Below are positions 1 to 14,100 of a stretch of 64,000 bases of DNA, in pieces (the stretch's first letter is position 1; each line of letters begins with the position of its first letter). A program made the translations under genes and the position numbers. Location of the stretch: contig CH001355.1 of the NCBI GenBank assembly GCA_000149265.1, positions 62,001 to 126,000 of the forward strand, in the 5' to 3' direction. Under the pieces are notes generated by a model. It was given only the letters and a program-made list of their open reading frames with translations. It searched no databases and was not told the origin of the DNA. Source of the DNA: Ciona savignyi (Eukaryota; Chordata; Ascidiacea; Phlebobranchia; Cionidae).

Positions 1-578
1 ATTGGTTGAACGCCGTTTAAAAATAGATGATTGCACGCATACCTGTATTTATCTACGTCACAAATCCTCATTCCACCTACGCCACAAACCACCATTCCAC
101 CTACGTCACAAATCATAATACGTCACCCCCAGACAGAAGCGAGGTTGGTGGTGCAACGTGATGTGGCTTGGATCAGGGTGGCAGAGGAGGAGGTCATTCT
201 ATCCCCGCGGTGTGGAGGGATGGGTGAGTTATTGTGGGTTATGTGGGTTGTACCGACCGGGGGGTTGAAGGATCGAAACCAGTTGTTATCTTGTTTGTTG
301 TGTTCATGGGAAAAACATTAAACGGTGAAAGCGTATACTCAATGGACTGATGGGAACAAAAAATGGGCTAAACAAAAACAGACAGAACGTCATACTTGAG
401 CGCGAGTAATATGAGGTTAACCATGGATAAATCCTTTAATGTATTTTTACCTCCTGCAAAGAAATGTAAAATACACTCAACATCTACGCAAGAAATATGT
501 TTGTTGTAAAATCATCCGCCGATAATGATATTTATTCCGCAGACAAATACCAGACCGATGCAGCCTACCCCAACTTAC

Positions 579-740
579 CAGTCGGCGCCACAACCCCCAT
601 ATTCGAAGTCTACAACATCGGGGGTGAGATGAGCCCCGGCGGGGGTTCCAGGAACAAAATGCTGGTCGATGTTCCCAGAGACTCGGAGTTTCACTGGGAA
701 GGTTACATTGAGTGACAATGGATCTACGATGAACGGATAT
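579..740 (-). CDS. possible single exon of an unknown gene
   Basis: A 162-bp stretch is open on the minus strand. It begins after an AG and ends at a perfect GTAAGT donor (complement of 573-578). Both ends would be phase 2. The encoded stretch reads like an extracellular beta-rich segment (it contains NVTFPVKLRVSG and PGTPAGAH), but I do not recognise the family and found no partner exons. The plus strand over the same bases also has an acceptor-like CCGCAG before 544 and a GTGAG donor near 628, so the strand is not settled. The frame is compact, GC-richer than its surroundings and looks coding, but the call is weak. Confidence 0.3.
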
Positions 741-1210
741 CTTGCATCAAGAAAAGCAATCACTCGTTACACGCAATCGCCGACCAGGAATTTGCAGTCG
801 ATCGCTTTATTGCCTGCATGATGATCAGCTAACCCATGCACCCAAGGCTACTTGTACAACATAGGGTTGAATCGTCGACCACGGTTGACTCAAGGCAGGA
901 GGTTCAAATTTCTGATTTCCCAAAACATGCATTAGATTCAAGGTGATTTTTACTACCAGCTCAGTTTCCCATTTCTATAATTTCAAACCGCATTCCTTCA
1001 AGCAAGAGTCGTTCCAGTATATTGTATTCGGATAATCGTAACTTAATATTACACCATACAAACTGCTCATGCAACTGTTTAATTTTCTTCGATTTCATAC
1101 AAATTTCCTTTGCGTGCAATGATATTAATATTAACTCACCCAACCGTTTGGGAATGCTCTTATCGCTGGAAATGGAAAAACGCAAGGTGCCTTATATTGG
1201 TGCGAATGAT

Positions 1211-1481
1211 TAGCTTCGTCGGTTAGTGCGTCGCCTTTCAGTCGAAAGATTACCGGTTCGAAACTTGTCGCTAGCTAGTCGGTTGTGTTCTTGGGCAAGG
1301 AACTTAACATTGTCTGAACCCAGCGGATTAATCGGCTCTACTAAATTGAAGGAACGTATAAATCATGCACAACACACAGAAATAGATCCAGTAATCCGAT
1401 GATAGGCGCGAGGTAATCTGACGATTGCCCGTACGATAACAAACTTGGTTTTCTCATTTACAGGAATATACATGAATATCC
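1211..1481 (+). repeat. tRNA-derived SINE, near full length
   Basis: The head carries Pol III box A-like and box B-like sequence (GGTTCGAAACT near 1257). It is followed by the body motif CTTGGGCAAGG...CTTAACA, seen in many invertebrate SINEs, and by the family tail ending in ATGAATATCC. The same module recurs throughout the introns of the neighbouring VPS11 gene. It lies 3' of that gene. Confidence 0.75.
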
Positions 1482-2181
1482 TATTGTTACATTACCATAT
1501 AACCCACAAAGTGCACCGGAGCTACTACAGTGTTGCATATATACTTATTACTGTACTGGGTTGAAGCGATGTCCGCTGAGGATCCAACCCACGGAAACAG
1601 CGTAACAAGTCGTTAATCTTGATCCCTCTACCTTTCGGCTACTGTGCAACACGAAATGAATAACCCGCCTAACCCTGTCTATTTCCAATTTCTGACTATA
1701 TTCAGGCGGGAAACAAATGAGACAAATTGCGTCATTTGATAGGTTTATACTGTAAAACACAACTGAATTATTCATACATGGAGCACAATTGCACATTCAG
1801 GTTACACAGGAATATATTGAACAAGGGAAATAAGATGACATAAACACATAACTGCTCACATTGAATCAATCATAAAATAAACGTTGCGAAGATGGTGGAA
1901 GACAACCACCATCCATCCGCACATGTATACGAAGTCAAGTCTGCTTCATATAAACGTCCAGAGTAGTTACGGGTTGATTGGTAGGTGATGGATATGAATA
2001 TGACCCAATCAAAAGGCCGAGAGGCGGATAGGGGGGCTACGTTTCCTAATGCACAAGGGGTCATCTGGGGTGATTGGTGGGGGGGGGGGGGGTTGATTAT
2101 CCATTGATGGGGTGACTATTGTGGGTGGGGGTAAAAATCGATTAAAACATGGTTGATGTGGGTACCAGGGGTGACATGAGT

Positions 2182-5100
2182 TCATTGTTGGTTTGCTTGT
2201 TGCATCATAAGCAGCTCCTTCTGTAGCCCCGGGTCAATTCCGTGGGACCTTGGACCCCCAATCGGTGGTTTGCTCGAGTCCCCGTCAGTTAGGAGGGTGA
2301 CCTGGAGAGGGGGGAGTGTTACAAACCCGAGGACTTTAAACCAGATGTGACCAATGAATAAATAAGTTTCTATTAAATGTGTGAATCATACACAACACAC
2401 TGCGATAGCTTCGGTAACCTGATGGTGGGCGCAAGGTGATCTGACGATTGCCTGTGTGTTACCCCCTTGGTTTTTTCCATTCACAGCAATAAACATGAAT
2501 ATCCTTCCAATGGAGATATCACCTTGTTGAAGACTCCTTTAGAAAAGTAATCGGCGATGACGGAGAATCCGTCTGAAGATCGTTTCAACTGGTTGTTGAA
2601 CTGCTCGTGGAGAGCCATGCTGCTTGCGAGGGTCTGCACATTACAAGATATTTATGTTTGTTTCTCAGTACGGGATTAATTTGGGAAGTTACCATAAATC
2701 ATTAACCGTGTAAGCTCATTTTGATTGTGTATGATTAAAACTTTCCTTCAGTTTAATAGAACCCATTATTCGATTGAGTTCAGGCAATGTCCGTTAAGGT
2801 TTAGGGACACAACTGGCTAGCGCCCAGTTTCAAACCTGCACCCATTCGGCTGAAAGGCAACATACTAACCCATGAATATATTCCGTCGGACATATAATAA
2901 GTTGACACACGATGACCATCATGAAATAGGTTTGAGCATTTGACTGTGAGCATAAAATCAACCCTCATAACCGAGAATAAACTCCCTAACACAAACTACA
3001 ACCCCTGCCAACATTACTAATACTAACACATCTTTACATGCTTAAGTATGCTGGTAAAAGCATGATTAGCACAAATGTTTAAATGTTGCTTCAAGAATCA
3101 TCAGTGTGGAATGAACTGTCCTTATGGCTTGACTTTTTGTTTCATTCCACACTGATGATGATTGGAGCAACAGCGAAACATTTCTGCTAATTGTGCTTTT
3201 ACCAGCAGATTTAAGCTTGTAAAGACGGGTGAGTAGGAATGGTGTTGGTAGATGTTGCCTGTGTTGGTGTTTATTATTAAGATGTTGAATATTCAGTTAT
3301 TCACATTCCCACCTGTTCTTGTTCTCGTAAATTCTCCAAGATTTTCTGATTCTTTGGCAAACAAACCGGACATTCACTTTCGTTGTCTGCATAACTCTCA
3401 AAGCAACTGAGGAAGGTTGACTGTTGGAAGGTGGAATCTCCTGTGTGCTACATGCACTCGGTGTATATCAGGATTTATTTATTTATCAGCCGAATAGCTT
3501 GGTGGGTTTGGCACAGTCTTTCCACTTAAGGGTTTTGGAATCGAAACTGGTCGCCATGTAGTTGGCACAGCAGACATTGCATGAACCCACTGTATTGATG
3601 GTTTGAACTAACAATTTTTATACAAACCCAATGGTTTAATCGTTGAAATATGAACAAAAGTAATATCTTCCCATTCTACAAAACTCACAACGTTGGAACA
3701 AGGTGACGAAATACCCATAAAATACCGCGCTTTACCCCCCAGCCCCCACACAGCCACCAAAACAACTCACTGAACATGGAAGGCATGCTGACACAGGAAA
3801 TGCAACGTCGGCAACTCGAGTTCAAATGAACAGAGGCTGCATCGAGTCTCTTGGAAGATGGTGGCGCTAAAGATCAATTTTATTTGTTCGTCATAGAAAA
3901 CATGTATTTGTAGAAAAGTCCGTTATTCGAACAAAGCTCATGCATTTTGTGGATATGTATTTTGCCATTACAACAACGTTACTCTTTTATTCAAAATAGA
4001 AAGTTAACTGAGAACATTTATTGTCCATGCCATGTCTTACGTTGGCGGGATAGAATCTACTTGTTCTAACAATGCTCATAGAAAACAAATATGAAGAGAC
4101 ATCTCACCCGGTTTTGAGTTGTTCGATCTTGTTCTTCATCTCCTGCGTTTCCACCTGATAATCTGCGATCGACTTCTCACAGTTCTCGATTTCATCGCTT
4201 TCTTGTCGGATTCTCCGCAGGATGTAATCCTGGGAACATATTGTTTCATCTTTGTGATGTCATAATGTAACAAACAAATGCGTAAGTTAAAGAAAGCAAG
4301 ATTATGACATCACTCCAATTAAGTCATAAACTATTGATGGGAAATTCTGATATTTAAGCCCAGACCCCTTAGCTCTCTCTGTAGATATGACCACACACTC
4401 CCCCCCACCCCCCCATAACTCACCCGAACCACCCCCAGCGTAACCGTTGAATTCTTGGAGAGAAGTTGAACAACCAGCAGTGGTGGTAGAAGGTTGTGCT
4501 TTTCGATATGTGGATGGGAGGTTAAGGAACCAGTTTCGTTGGTTGCATGGTGCTTGTGGGTTTGTGTGAATTGTTGCTAATAGGGTTGATATGTATTGTG
4601 GGAGGACTTGAAGAAATATTTGGCGTGTTAACACACAGGCAATCGTTAGATCACTTCGCGCCCACCGTCGGGTTACCGGAGTTATTGCAGTGTGTTGTAT
4701 ATGATAGACACGGTTCTTCAATTTGGTAAAACCCGTTATCCGCTGGGTTCAAGCAATGTCCGATATGTGACAAAAGACACAACCGACTAGCTAGTGACTA
4801 GGTTTCGCCAAATGTTGTTATAAATTAAATGAACAAACAATTGTTTGCACTTGTGCTCACTACAAATATTAAGATAATTATGATTCATAACATAGAGTTG
4901 CAATGAAATAGATGATGGTTAGAAAGGATATGAGCTAGGACTTGAGTGATGTGTTGTCTGCAGTCGACTCCTTGTTGTTTGGCGAAGTAAGTGAGAGCTT
5001 GGTGCCACAACGCGCCGTCTTCCCCCCCGTATCTCCTGCACGTATCGACCACCATTCCATGCGCCTCGTGATCCATGTGGTAGCGCAGGATCTGTTGGTA

Positions 5101-8100
5101 TCTGTGGGGGGGTTGTGGGGGGGGGTTTTATTGTGTATTTGAAAATGCATTTTCCTAAAAACGCTTCCATCATTCAGTCACTTACTAAAGACTACTCAAT
5201 CGTTTATAAGTTGCCAGTCAAATTAATCATCCAATAAAAATGGATATCCATGTTTTGCCTTCGTGAATAGGGAAATGCAGGGAGCGTTATAACATGGTCA
5301 GGCTTCAGAATATGTCCAGAACCCAGTGGATTGGTAAGTAAGTTTTACCACAATAAAGGTCAGACAAACCAATTTGGACTCTGTATTTTTCTTAAATTTC
5401 TTTTTTTCTTGACATATTGAACGACTGTTGTTTTTTTTAATTTTTACATATTTTAAAAGCCCAATCTTTTAATTATTTTTTAAAGAAGCAAAAACAACCA
5501 ACCTAAAATATACTCACAATTTGCACGCCTGGTATAGAAATAATATACCAGGTCGGAAGTCGTTCATCTGGCAGAGCAGAAGTGCTTGGTCGGTGTCGTA
5601 ACGCTTCACCGAGATCTCTTTGAGGAGATTTAGTGCAAGGCTTTCCAACTCGGAGTTGCTCTGGGGGGGTTAGGGGTGAGGGAGGATATGGGAGCATTTA
5701 GTGGGTTGAGGGTTCAGTACTCATTATCTAGGTGGTCACCTCAACAATGAATAATGGCTAATATGATCGACCAGTGAGTAAAAGATGGAGAGTCAGGCGT
5801 TGAAAACTCCAATTGCTACGAAGTCGCATGTTTCCTTGGGCAATGTACTTATCATGCATTGCCTGAACCCAGAGGATTAACGGTCTCTATACTAAATTAA
5901 AGGAACGTGTGAATCATATACAACACACTACAATAGCTCTGGTAATCCAACAGTGGGCACGAGAGAATTGTATGATTGCCTGTGTGCATTTTCCCATCCA
6001 ATGAAATAAACAATATTATATTCAAAATATACAAATAATTTGCACATTTGGATGCTGACTTAATGAAATGGTGAATCCAAGAAGAGAATTGGTGGAAAGA
6101 AGAAACATCTTGTTTCAATAAACAATCACAAATACCTTGATTTCATTGGGATTTGCAAGTTTCTGGAGATAGAGTTCCAACAGAGTATTATACACCGTCT
6201 CTGGAGCGTTGTCTTGAACCTGCGACATTGAAATCATGTTGAAGCCAATCTGGTGAGTAAACTTGCTAGTTCGTTCATATAGTTTGCTGGGTTGCTGCAA
6301 TGACTTTCAGCTGAAAGGTAGCAGGTTCGAAACTGGTCACCAGCTATTCAGTTGTGTCCTTGGATAAGGCACTTAACAGACATTGCCTAAAGTCAGAGGA
6401 TTTTAAATTTTACTTAAGGTGAAGGAAAGTCTTAATCATATACAACACATTCAAATATCTCCGGTAACCCAACGGTGGGCACGAGGTAATCTGACGATTT
6501 CAAGTCTGATAAGCCTCTATCCAATTACGGGAAAATATTAACATTATATTGTAATGTTCGCCAGATTTCAGCTTTAAGCTGCTTTTACGGAAAGTTGGGA
6601 GACAAGAGATTTGTAATGGAAAGACACAAGGTTGTCAACTACAATGCAACCACAGCTTTCAACCAACCTTGATCAAATGTTCCAAGAACTTAACGAGCAT
6701 GTCAGGACTGTTGACGAATATGTGAATGAAGTCGACACCGTTGGACTTTGACACAGACCGAGTTGAAAGTTGTGGATTGGTTGGTTTGCTTGGTTGATAA
6801 TCTGGGTGGTTAGTTATGGGGGAAATCCCTATTAAAGGAACTATGATAGATAATATTTATGGTCAACCAGAAAGTCGGGTCACCGAAGCCATTGCAGTGT
6901 GTTGTGTATGTTTGAGACATTTCTTTTAATTTAGTAGAACCCATTAATATAGTTGGAAATCGTTATGAACCTGACCACACACCATGTGCCAACAACTCAT
7001 GCAACAAACATATATCTTGTGCCCACCGATGAGCTGCTGAAGTTATTGCAGTATGTGGTTTTGTTAATAATATCCCATTCACTTGTTCGAACAAATCTTG
7101 TTGCAACCCATATGCCATTAACAAATATCTTGAAAAGAACAATAAATATATTTGTTGTTTATAAGATTCGATGTTGAATAAAAAAAAATGAGGTAAAAAT
7201 TAAAGGAATTGACATCTTGGATGTCACAAGGTGACGAGGTCACAAGATTAGACGTCGCAACTCGCAAGGTCACAAGTCCAACATAGATATCAACCTGTGC
7301 ACAGCAGCTTCAACAAATCCGTTGTTTCCTCAGGAACATGCGTCACCAGAGCTTTCCCGTATCTTTTCACACTGTTTTCCGCCTGTTGGAGTGAATGGTT
7401 GGAACGTCATATGTGGGTGGGTGGAGGTGACGTGGACCACTGCATAATAACCACTCATAACCTTTTACTTCCACACCAGTTACAACAACTGCTTTAACTC
7501 ATTTGAACTCATGTGTTGCTAACCACCCAAGTTCACATTTAATTCGACACATTTTGACAACAGAGCAATCAATATCCGAACCAACCTCATTGAATGGGAG
7601 TTGACGTATGTACGCCAACGCTTTCCTATGTTGGTGAGTGTCTTCAAGCTGGATCTTCAAATACCTGGGTTCAAATGTAAAGTTAAATGCACAAGCGGGC
7701 CACGCGTGACACATGTGCAACATGGTTCATGTGGGCCAGGATTGTTGGACAGCATACAGCCAAACATTTAATATTGAATTGATAATCATTGGCATAAACC
7801 CAGCAGATTCAAGGGTTCTACTAAATTAAAAGACGACTTAATCATACACAATGCACTGTTCAGTAACCCGACGGTGGGCGTAAGGTAATCTGAGGAATAT
7901 TCGTGTGATAACTGTCCTGCATTTTCGATTCACGTGGATAAAACATGGATCATAATGTTCAAAACCTTTATGCTGCTGTGGGAGGTTCCCCTTCAACACA
8001 TTGGTATTGGGGGGTAACACAGGTGAGCAAGGGAAATCCCCCACACAACAAAGCTGACACAAACTTTCTATTTGTTTTTAATATGTATTTATGGCATATA

Positions 8101-11100
8101 TAATGAAGTCATTAAAGTTTTGAAATAAAACAAACTTTTACAATATCATCAGCCTGACGATTGCCCGTGTGTTAACCCCCTTGGTTTTCCAATTCATCAG
8201 GATAAACATGAATATCCTATACCCAGAGTAGGAGTGGATTGTGGGTTCACCCAGTACAAAACCACTCACCATTTATGCTTGTGATGCTTCTCAGCAAGTT
8301 GCAGGGCATGCTCGTAATAACCAGCTTGTCGACAAACTCGAATCGCTGTTTCCACGTCGAAGTGAAGTTCAGTCTCCGGGGTCTGAGAAGTTGAACCATT
8401 CAATGGATGTTTCATATGGATGAGGAATACAAAGGAAGCTATCATCAGATCGACTTGTACCAATCGTCGGTTACCGGAGATTTTGCAGTGTGTGTTGATT
8501 AGGACGTTCAATTATTATAGTGGGTTACCATAATGATGGGTTACCATTATAGTGGGTTACCATTATGGTGGGTTACCATTATGGTGGGTGACCATTATGG
8601 TAGGTTACCATTATGGTGGGTTACCATTATGGTGGGTTACCATGATGAACTTGTTAAGATTGTCCACATCCTTCAACTTGGTGAAGCAATTAAGGAGGAG
8701 GGTGGTATGGTCCTCATTGGCGAGTCCACGTTCGTGCATCGCTTGTAGGTAGAAAGTGAGGTTGCGGATCTGCTGAGCGTCCAGGAACTGTGGGGGTGGG
8801 AGGGTTAATACATGGGGTGGGGCTGGTGGAGTGTAATATGGCTGCCAGCAAAACACTGCACGCCACACTCGGGTTGTTAAGCTACTTGTAAGTGAGGCTT
8901 GTGTGTCGAAAACAATAATGATGATTTGGGGTGAGTATAGGGGGTATACACACCCAGTGCTATTTGATATTCTCATAGTGGAAACCAATATTATTTGGTC
9001 ATAAACAAAGTTATCGGAGAAGTGTGGTGTATATTCATACGTTCTTCAATTTTGGTAAAACCTATCAATCCATTGGGTAAGGCGATGTGCGGTAAATGCC
9101 TCGCTCACGAATAGAATCGACTAGCACATACCCAGTTTCGATCCCATAACCCTATGACTGAAAGTTGGTGCATAACCAAGCCATTCAGTCGGTATATAAA
9201 TATTTATAGAATGATGAAACCAACGTACTTTCCTGATAATGTATGAAGGTTCGAGACGCCCGATGGTCTTGATGTATTGCGCAATCGCCCCGTCGAAGTC
9301 ACCCTTGCTGTACAAGTGATCCCCGTATTGCTTGAAGATGTCAACCAACCCCTCGTCCCCCAAATCCTGGCTCCGAGCCAGGTTGACGGCGAGAGAATAG
9401 AGATTCTTCTTGAACAGCATCTGTGTGGGTTGGGACATTGAATGATCGTTGGTTGAAGTCGTGGTCCTCAATGAATTATTAGATCTGACATACAGCAGGA
9501 CCTTGGGACCAAACTATTTTGACCTTGGGACCAAACCATATACCATATTGGGACCAAACCATTTTGGTCACTGTATCTGATTGGTAAATCGCCATAACTA
9601 CGCCTGAATCGACACCGTACAACTGTGTTAGTACATCTATGTCATAGTGATGTGACTGTTTTGACATGAAGACCCGATACAGATAATTGCATGATAAAAA
9701 GTCAAAATTTGGTCATATTAAACGGGAAATTTTAAAGAAATTTCGAATCGTACCAAAATGATCATTCTAAACGGCTTCTACTGTATTAGTTAATAACAGT
9801 TTTACAGTGAATTTTTATAATACGACTCCAATAACACACCTCCAACTTTTGATGAATGTCAATTTCTTGCAAGCAGACCAGGTTGTTGTCGGCGGCAACA
9901 GCAAACAACGATCCCCATTCGTACAACAGCTCTTGTACACCAGGTAGTGGTGAAGAATATGCTGTTGAAAGATTTAATTGAACTAAAGCAATTCTCGATT
10001 ATATTCGAGGATTTATGTCCATAGACCAGTTTCTGCAGCTTTTTTTTACAGAGACATACATGAAAAAAATGGTTATTTGGACCCAGTGGCATAATGGGTT
10101 CTACCAAATTTAAGGACCATCTCAATTATATACAACGCGCTACAATAGCTGCGGTAACCCGACGGTGGGCGCGAGGTGATCTGATGATTGCCGTGTGTTA
10201 ACACCATTCCTTTCCCCATGCAATACATAAACTTCTTGTTTCTCCCAACCAACCCACACCAATCAACTTCTGCTTCGTGTCATAGATTGTCACGATGTTC
10301 TTCTCGGGAATTTTCATCGAACTGAAAAGATCATAGAAAAATACCAATTAATGTTGATAATAACAAATGTAAGAATATCGACACATAAGACAAATTGATC
10401 AGCCAACCTTTGTAAATACTATGTTTGCATATTAACAAGTGTTACTGCAGAAAGATTTAATTGTTTATTTTATACCTTTATTGCTATTAAATTGTTCATA
10501 ACATTTTAACATAATGTTTTTTTTAATTTATCAACGACGGAATGTTTTTTCGAAGTTTTGTTTTAAAAGAAACAACTTTGTGAAGTGACGCAACATTATA
10601 ATAATCACTTTATTCAACCTTTCGATCAATTGTAGTGATCAGTGTAATGTATATGTATGTAAAATCCCTTATGTGTATAGGAACAGAGTTATCACATTGG
10701 AGGACTTTAAACAACAAGGTTTCCAGAGATATCGCAGTGCATAAATACAATGTAGATTTCGGTACTTTTTGTTCAACTAATTAATCCACTGGAATCATCA
10801 ATGAGAGCCAAGGAAACAACCGAGCAGGATTCGATCCCCCCACCTTCCAACCCACCAACCTGGATGAAGGAACTGAACTTCTTCCTTTATCTTTGTACAC
10901 AACGACGAGGTATCCATTGAACCACTTCGCCATCCATTTCTCACCTGGTGAACCAACAGAAGTGTGAATGGCGTTTACATCAACACAAGAACCATTTTAT
11001 TGTCGAAAAAAATATTATTATTCATTTAGATTTTGTCATATGTATTTCAGCATCATTTCAACATTTATTTAATCAATTTCATTCGATCAAATAGCTTGGT

Positions 11101-14100
11101 GGGTTACAGCCAAAGGGTTAAAGTTCTAAACTGGTCTCTAGCTAGTCAGATGTGTCCTTGGGCAAAGCACATAACAGGCATTACCTGAACCCAGCGGATT
11201 AATGGGTTCTACCAAATTGTAGGAACATCAAAATCATACACAACATACTGCAATAGCTCCGGTAACCCGACAATGGGCGCGAGGAGATCCAACGATTGCC
11301 CATGTGTTAACCCCCTTCCTTTTCCCATTCCCGGGAATAAAACATGAATATCACTTCCATAAAGCAAGAATTGCTCAGCCCACAAGAACCCACCTTCAAA
11401 TGCGAATGCAGGGCCTCTAGCATCAGGTTGGTATGCATACACTGCATCACTGGATGCCACAATGAATTGATGATCCATCGCGGTATCCGACAAAGTACTG
11501 CACAGTACTTGGCATCCACGATGATCCAATATGTTCTGAACATCAGAATAGTTTGAGTGAACCGCTCACAGTCATATTTAACTTAACGACATTACAGTAA
11601 TAATCAACAATCTATAAAAATTAAAGTGCCGTTTTTATTGCTTTTTTTCCATTCCTGCTATTTTAATAAATAACATTTATAATAATCATTTTATATTAAC
11701 CTGGCATTTCTGTGATAAACCAAATCAACATCATCCTATTTAAATGTCTAACTTTAACAGAGAAGCAACTATTTAAACAAATAATTTCAATCCAAATTTT
11801 AGTTAAATTTAACAGTTCATTGAGTTTTACCTTAAATATTTTCTAAAGAAGCAAAACTTTTTACTTTTTTCGGTACTTTGTCCTGCAAATTGAAAGAAAC
11901 GACCAAATCTTCAGTCGTTGCGAATAAATGTGATGACTTTCCCACACCGTGGAAACTTAAACCCGTGATTCGGGCGTCACTCTCAATGGATAAGTGAATT
12001 GTCTTGTTCTGGCTCCTGGGGACGGGAAAGATATTTCAAAATATTTCGATTGTTGGATGACTAAAGAATGTTTAAATTACGAAATCAATTCATCATTTTT
12101 GTCCCATTTCAAATTAAGTTTCCTATGTATCACATTGTAGGTTCAAAACCAGCAGTAATTGGTTGGTTGTATCATTGGGCAAGGAACTTTACGGGCATTG
12201 TCTGAACCCAGCGGATTAATGGATTCTACCAAATTAAAGGAACATGTGAATCATACACAACACGGTGCAATAGCTGTGTTACCCCGACAGTGGGCGCCAG
12301 GGTATTCGGTTAACACTCACTTTCAATTTCCCATTTAGGATGATAAAATATAAATATCCTACAACACATGAACTGCATGGGCTCACCTGTCCTTAGCGAT
12401 GTCGCCTTTATACAGAGCCACAGAGCCCATGGCGAACCCCACGGCCATCAATGCTTGGTTTTCATGGACACAAAACGAGGTCACCTGGGTGGACTATGCG
12501 ATCAATAGCCGGCACAACCACACAATACAAGTACATGGGAAGGTTATAACATTGACCCCACAGCATAATATGCAAAATGTAAAGACCTAAATAAACTTTT
12601 TATTTTTGTCTCTTAAATGATCATTTACCCTATTCATTAAACTATTAAGATCTGGTGCTTAATGAATGGACCATTTAATCAACTTTGAGAATCATGTCTG
12701 TTTCTATCTACCCTAATGTGTAAGAATAAAGTGGAATGAACTCCAGAAAACTAACTATTTTCACTTGGTGTCAATTTTTTAAATAAAATTGTTGAATTTC
12801 ATTTTAATATGCTTTAACAAACATTATATTCATTCATAATTACATGATTTAATTGTGTTTTTAACAGCTGTTAATTTTGCAATTTTTCCCTCTTCTTATG
12901 TTACATTTAGTCCGGTGTAATGTGTTGTTTGTAAGAATAAAAGAATCAAACTTTGTTTCAAGCAATGTACCATGCTTGGTTGGTTGTTGGCAGGGATGGT
13001 GCTCTGCACTCGACCACAGAAGGGATTTCCATTCTTGTCTCTCTTGTCCATGTTCCACACCTTGATGACAGGATTGATCCCCGTTTCATCAATCTGATGG
13101 ACACAAAGATCGCGTAGCTGAGTGGGTTACTGCTTCGACTTTCAGCTGAATGGTTGTCGGATTGAAACTAACTGCAAGCTAGTCGGTTAAATGCTCAGCA
13201 GCAATAGCAGGAACCCAGTGGAATAATGGGTTTAACTAAAAACAAGGAAAAAGGGGGACAGATCAATCATACACAACACGCTGAAAAAGCGTTGTCAACT
13301 TGATTTTGACTACAAGTTCTCAGTCACCAAGATAGAAATGACAGATTCATCCATTCAAATAATTCATCTATGAATATATATAGCTGAATATACATGGGTG
13401 AATTAACATAGATAAATATAAAAGCATGATAGTGGCATGATCATCATGTACTCTTGTATCATGTACTCTTGTGGTATCTTAAAGCAGATGAAACACCCAA
13501 TAACCTGGTGTTTAATGGTGCACATTCATACCGGGTTACATAATCAAAAAGCATTTAAATGCACAACTAAGCTTCTAGTAAAATTATTATAGCATACGAA
13601 ATAAATTAACCGGTTAACCACTGATAGGTAATTGCTCTTATAGATATGCTCTTAAAGTGCTTAATGCTTTGTATTCAAAAGGGATGTTATAACCGTTTTT
13701 GCTTTTTCCATAACAACTAAACCTTTAATTTAAATATGTCATGAAAATTCATTTAACCCTGACGTATAGATCGAAACTATGATTTTCTAAATCTCGAAAG
13801 TACTCAACACTTTATATTTAAAAGAGACAATTTGTATATTTTGTATACGTAAGAACTTCTTTTGCCTTCACCATAACAACCAAATCTTCATTTTAAATGT
13901 CATGAAAATCTGTTCAACCCTGACGCATGTGGCATCTATGTTATCAACTTACCCCAACAGCAGCAAGCACATTATGAAGCTTCAACTGGAACAAGTGAAG
14001 CAGAGTTATCTCAAACGCCTTGAAAGTTGAAACTTGGAAATTGTGGTTCACAATGTGCACCAGACCATGACTATGTGATCATAAGGTTAAAGAATTCAAA

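Noticed and set aside
31..321. Plus-strand ORF and exon-like segment 129-229
   Set aside because: Starts in short direct repeats (ACCTACGTCACAAA-type). Frames on both strands are open and no partner exon could be matched.
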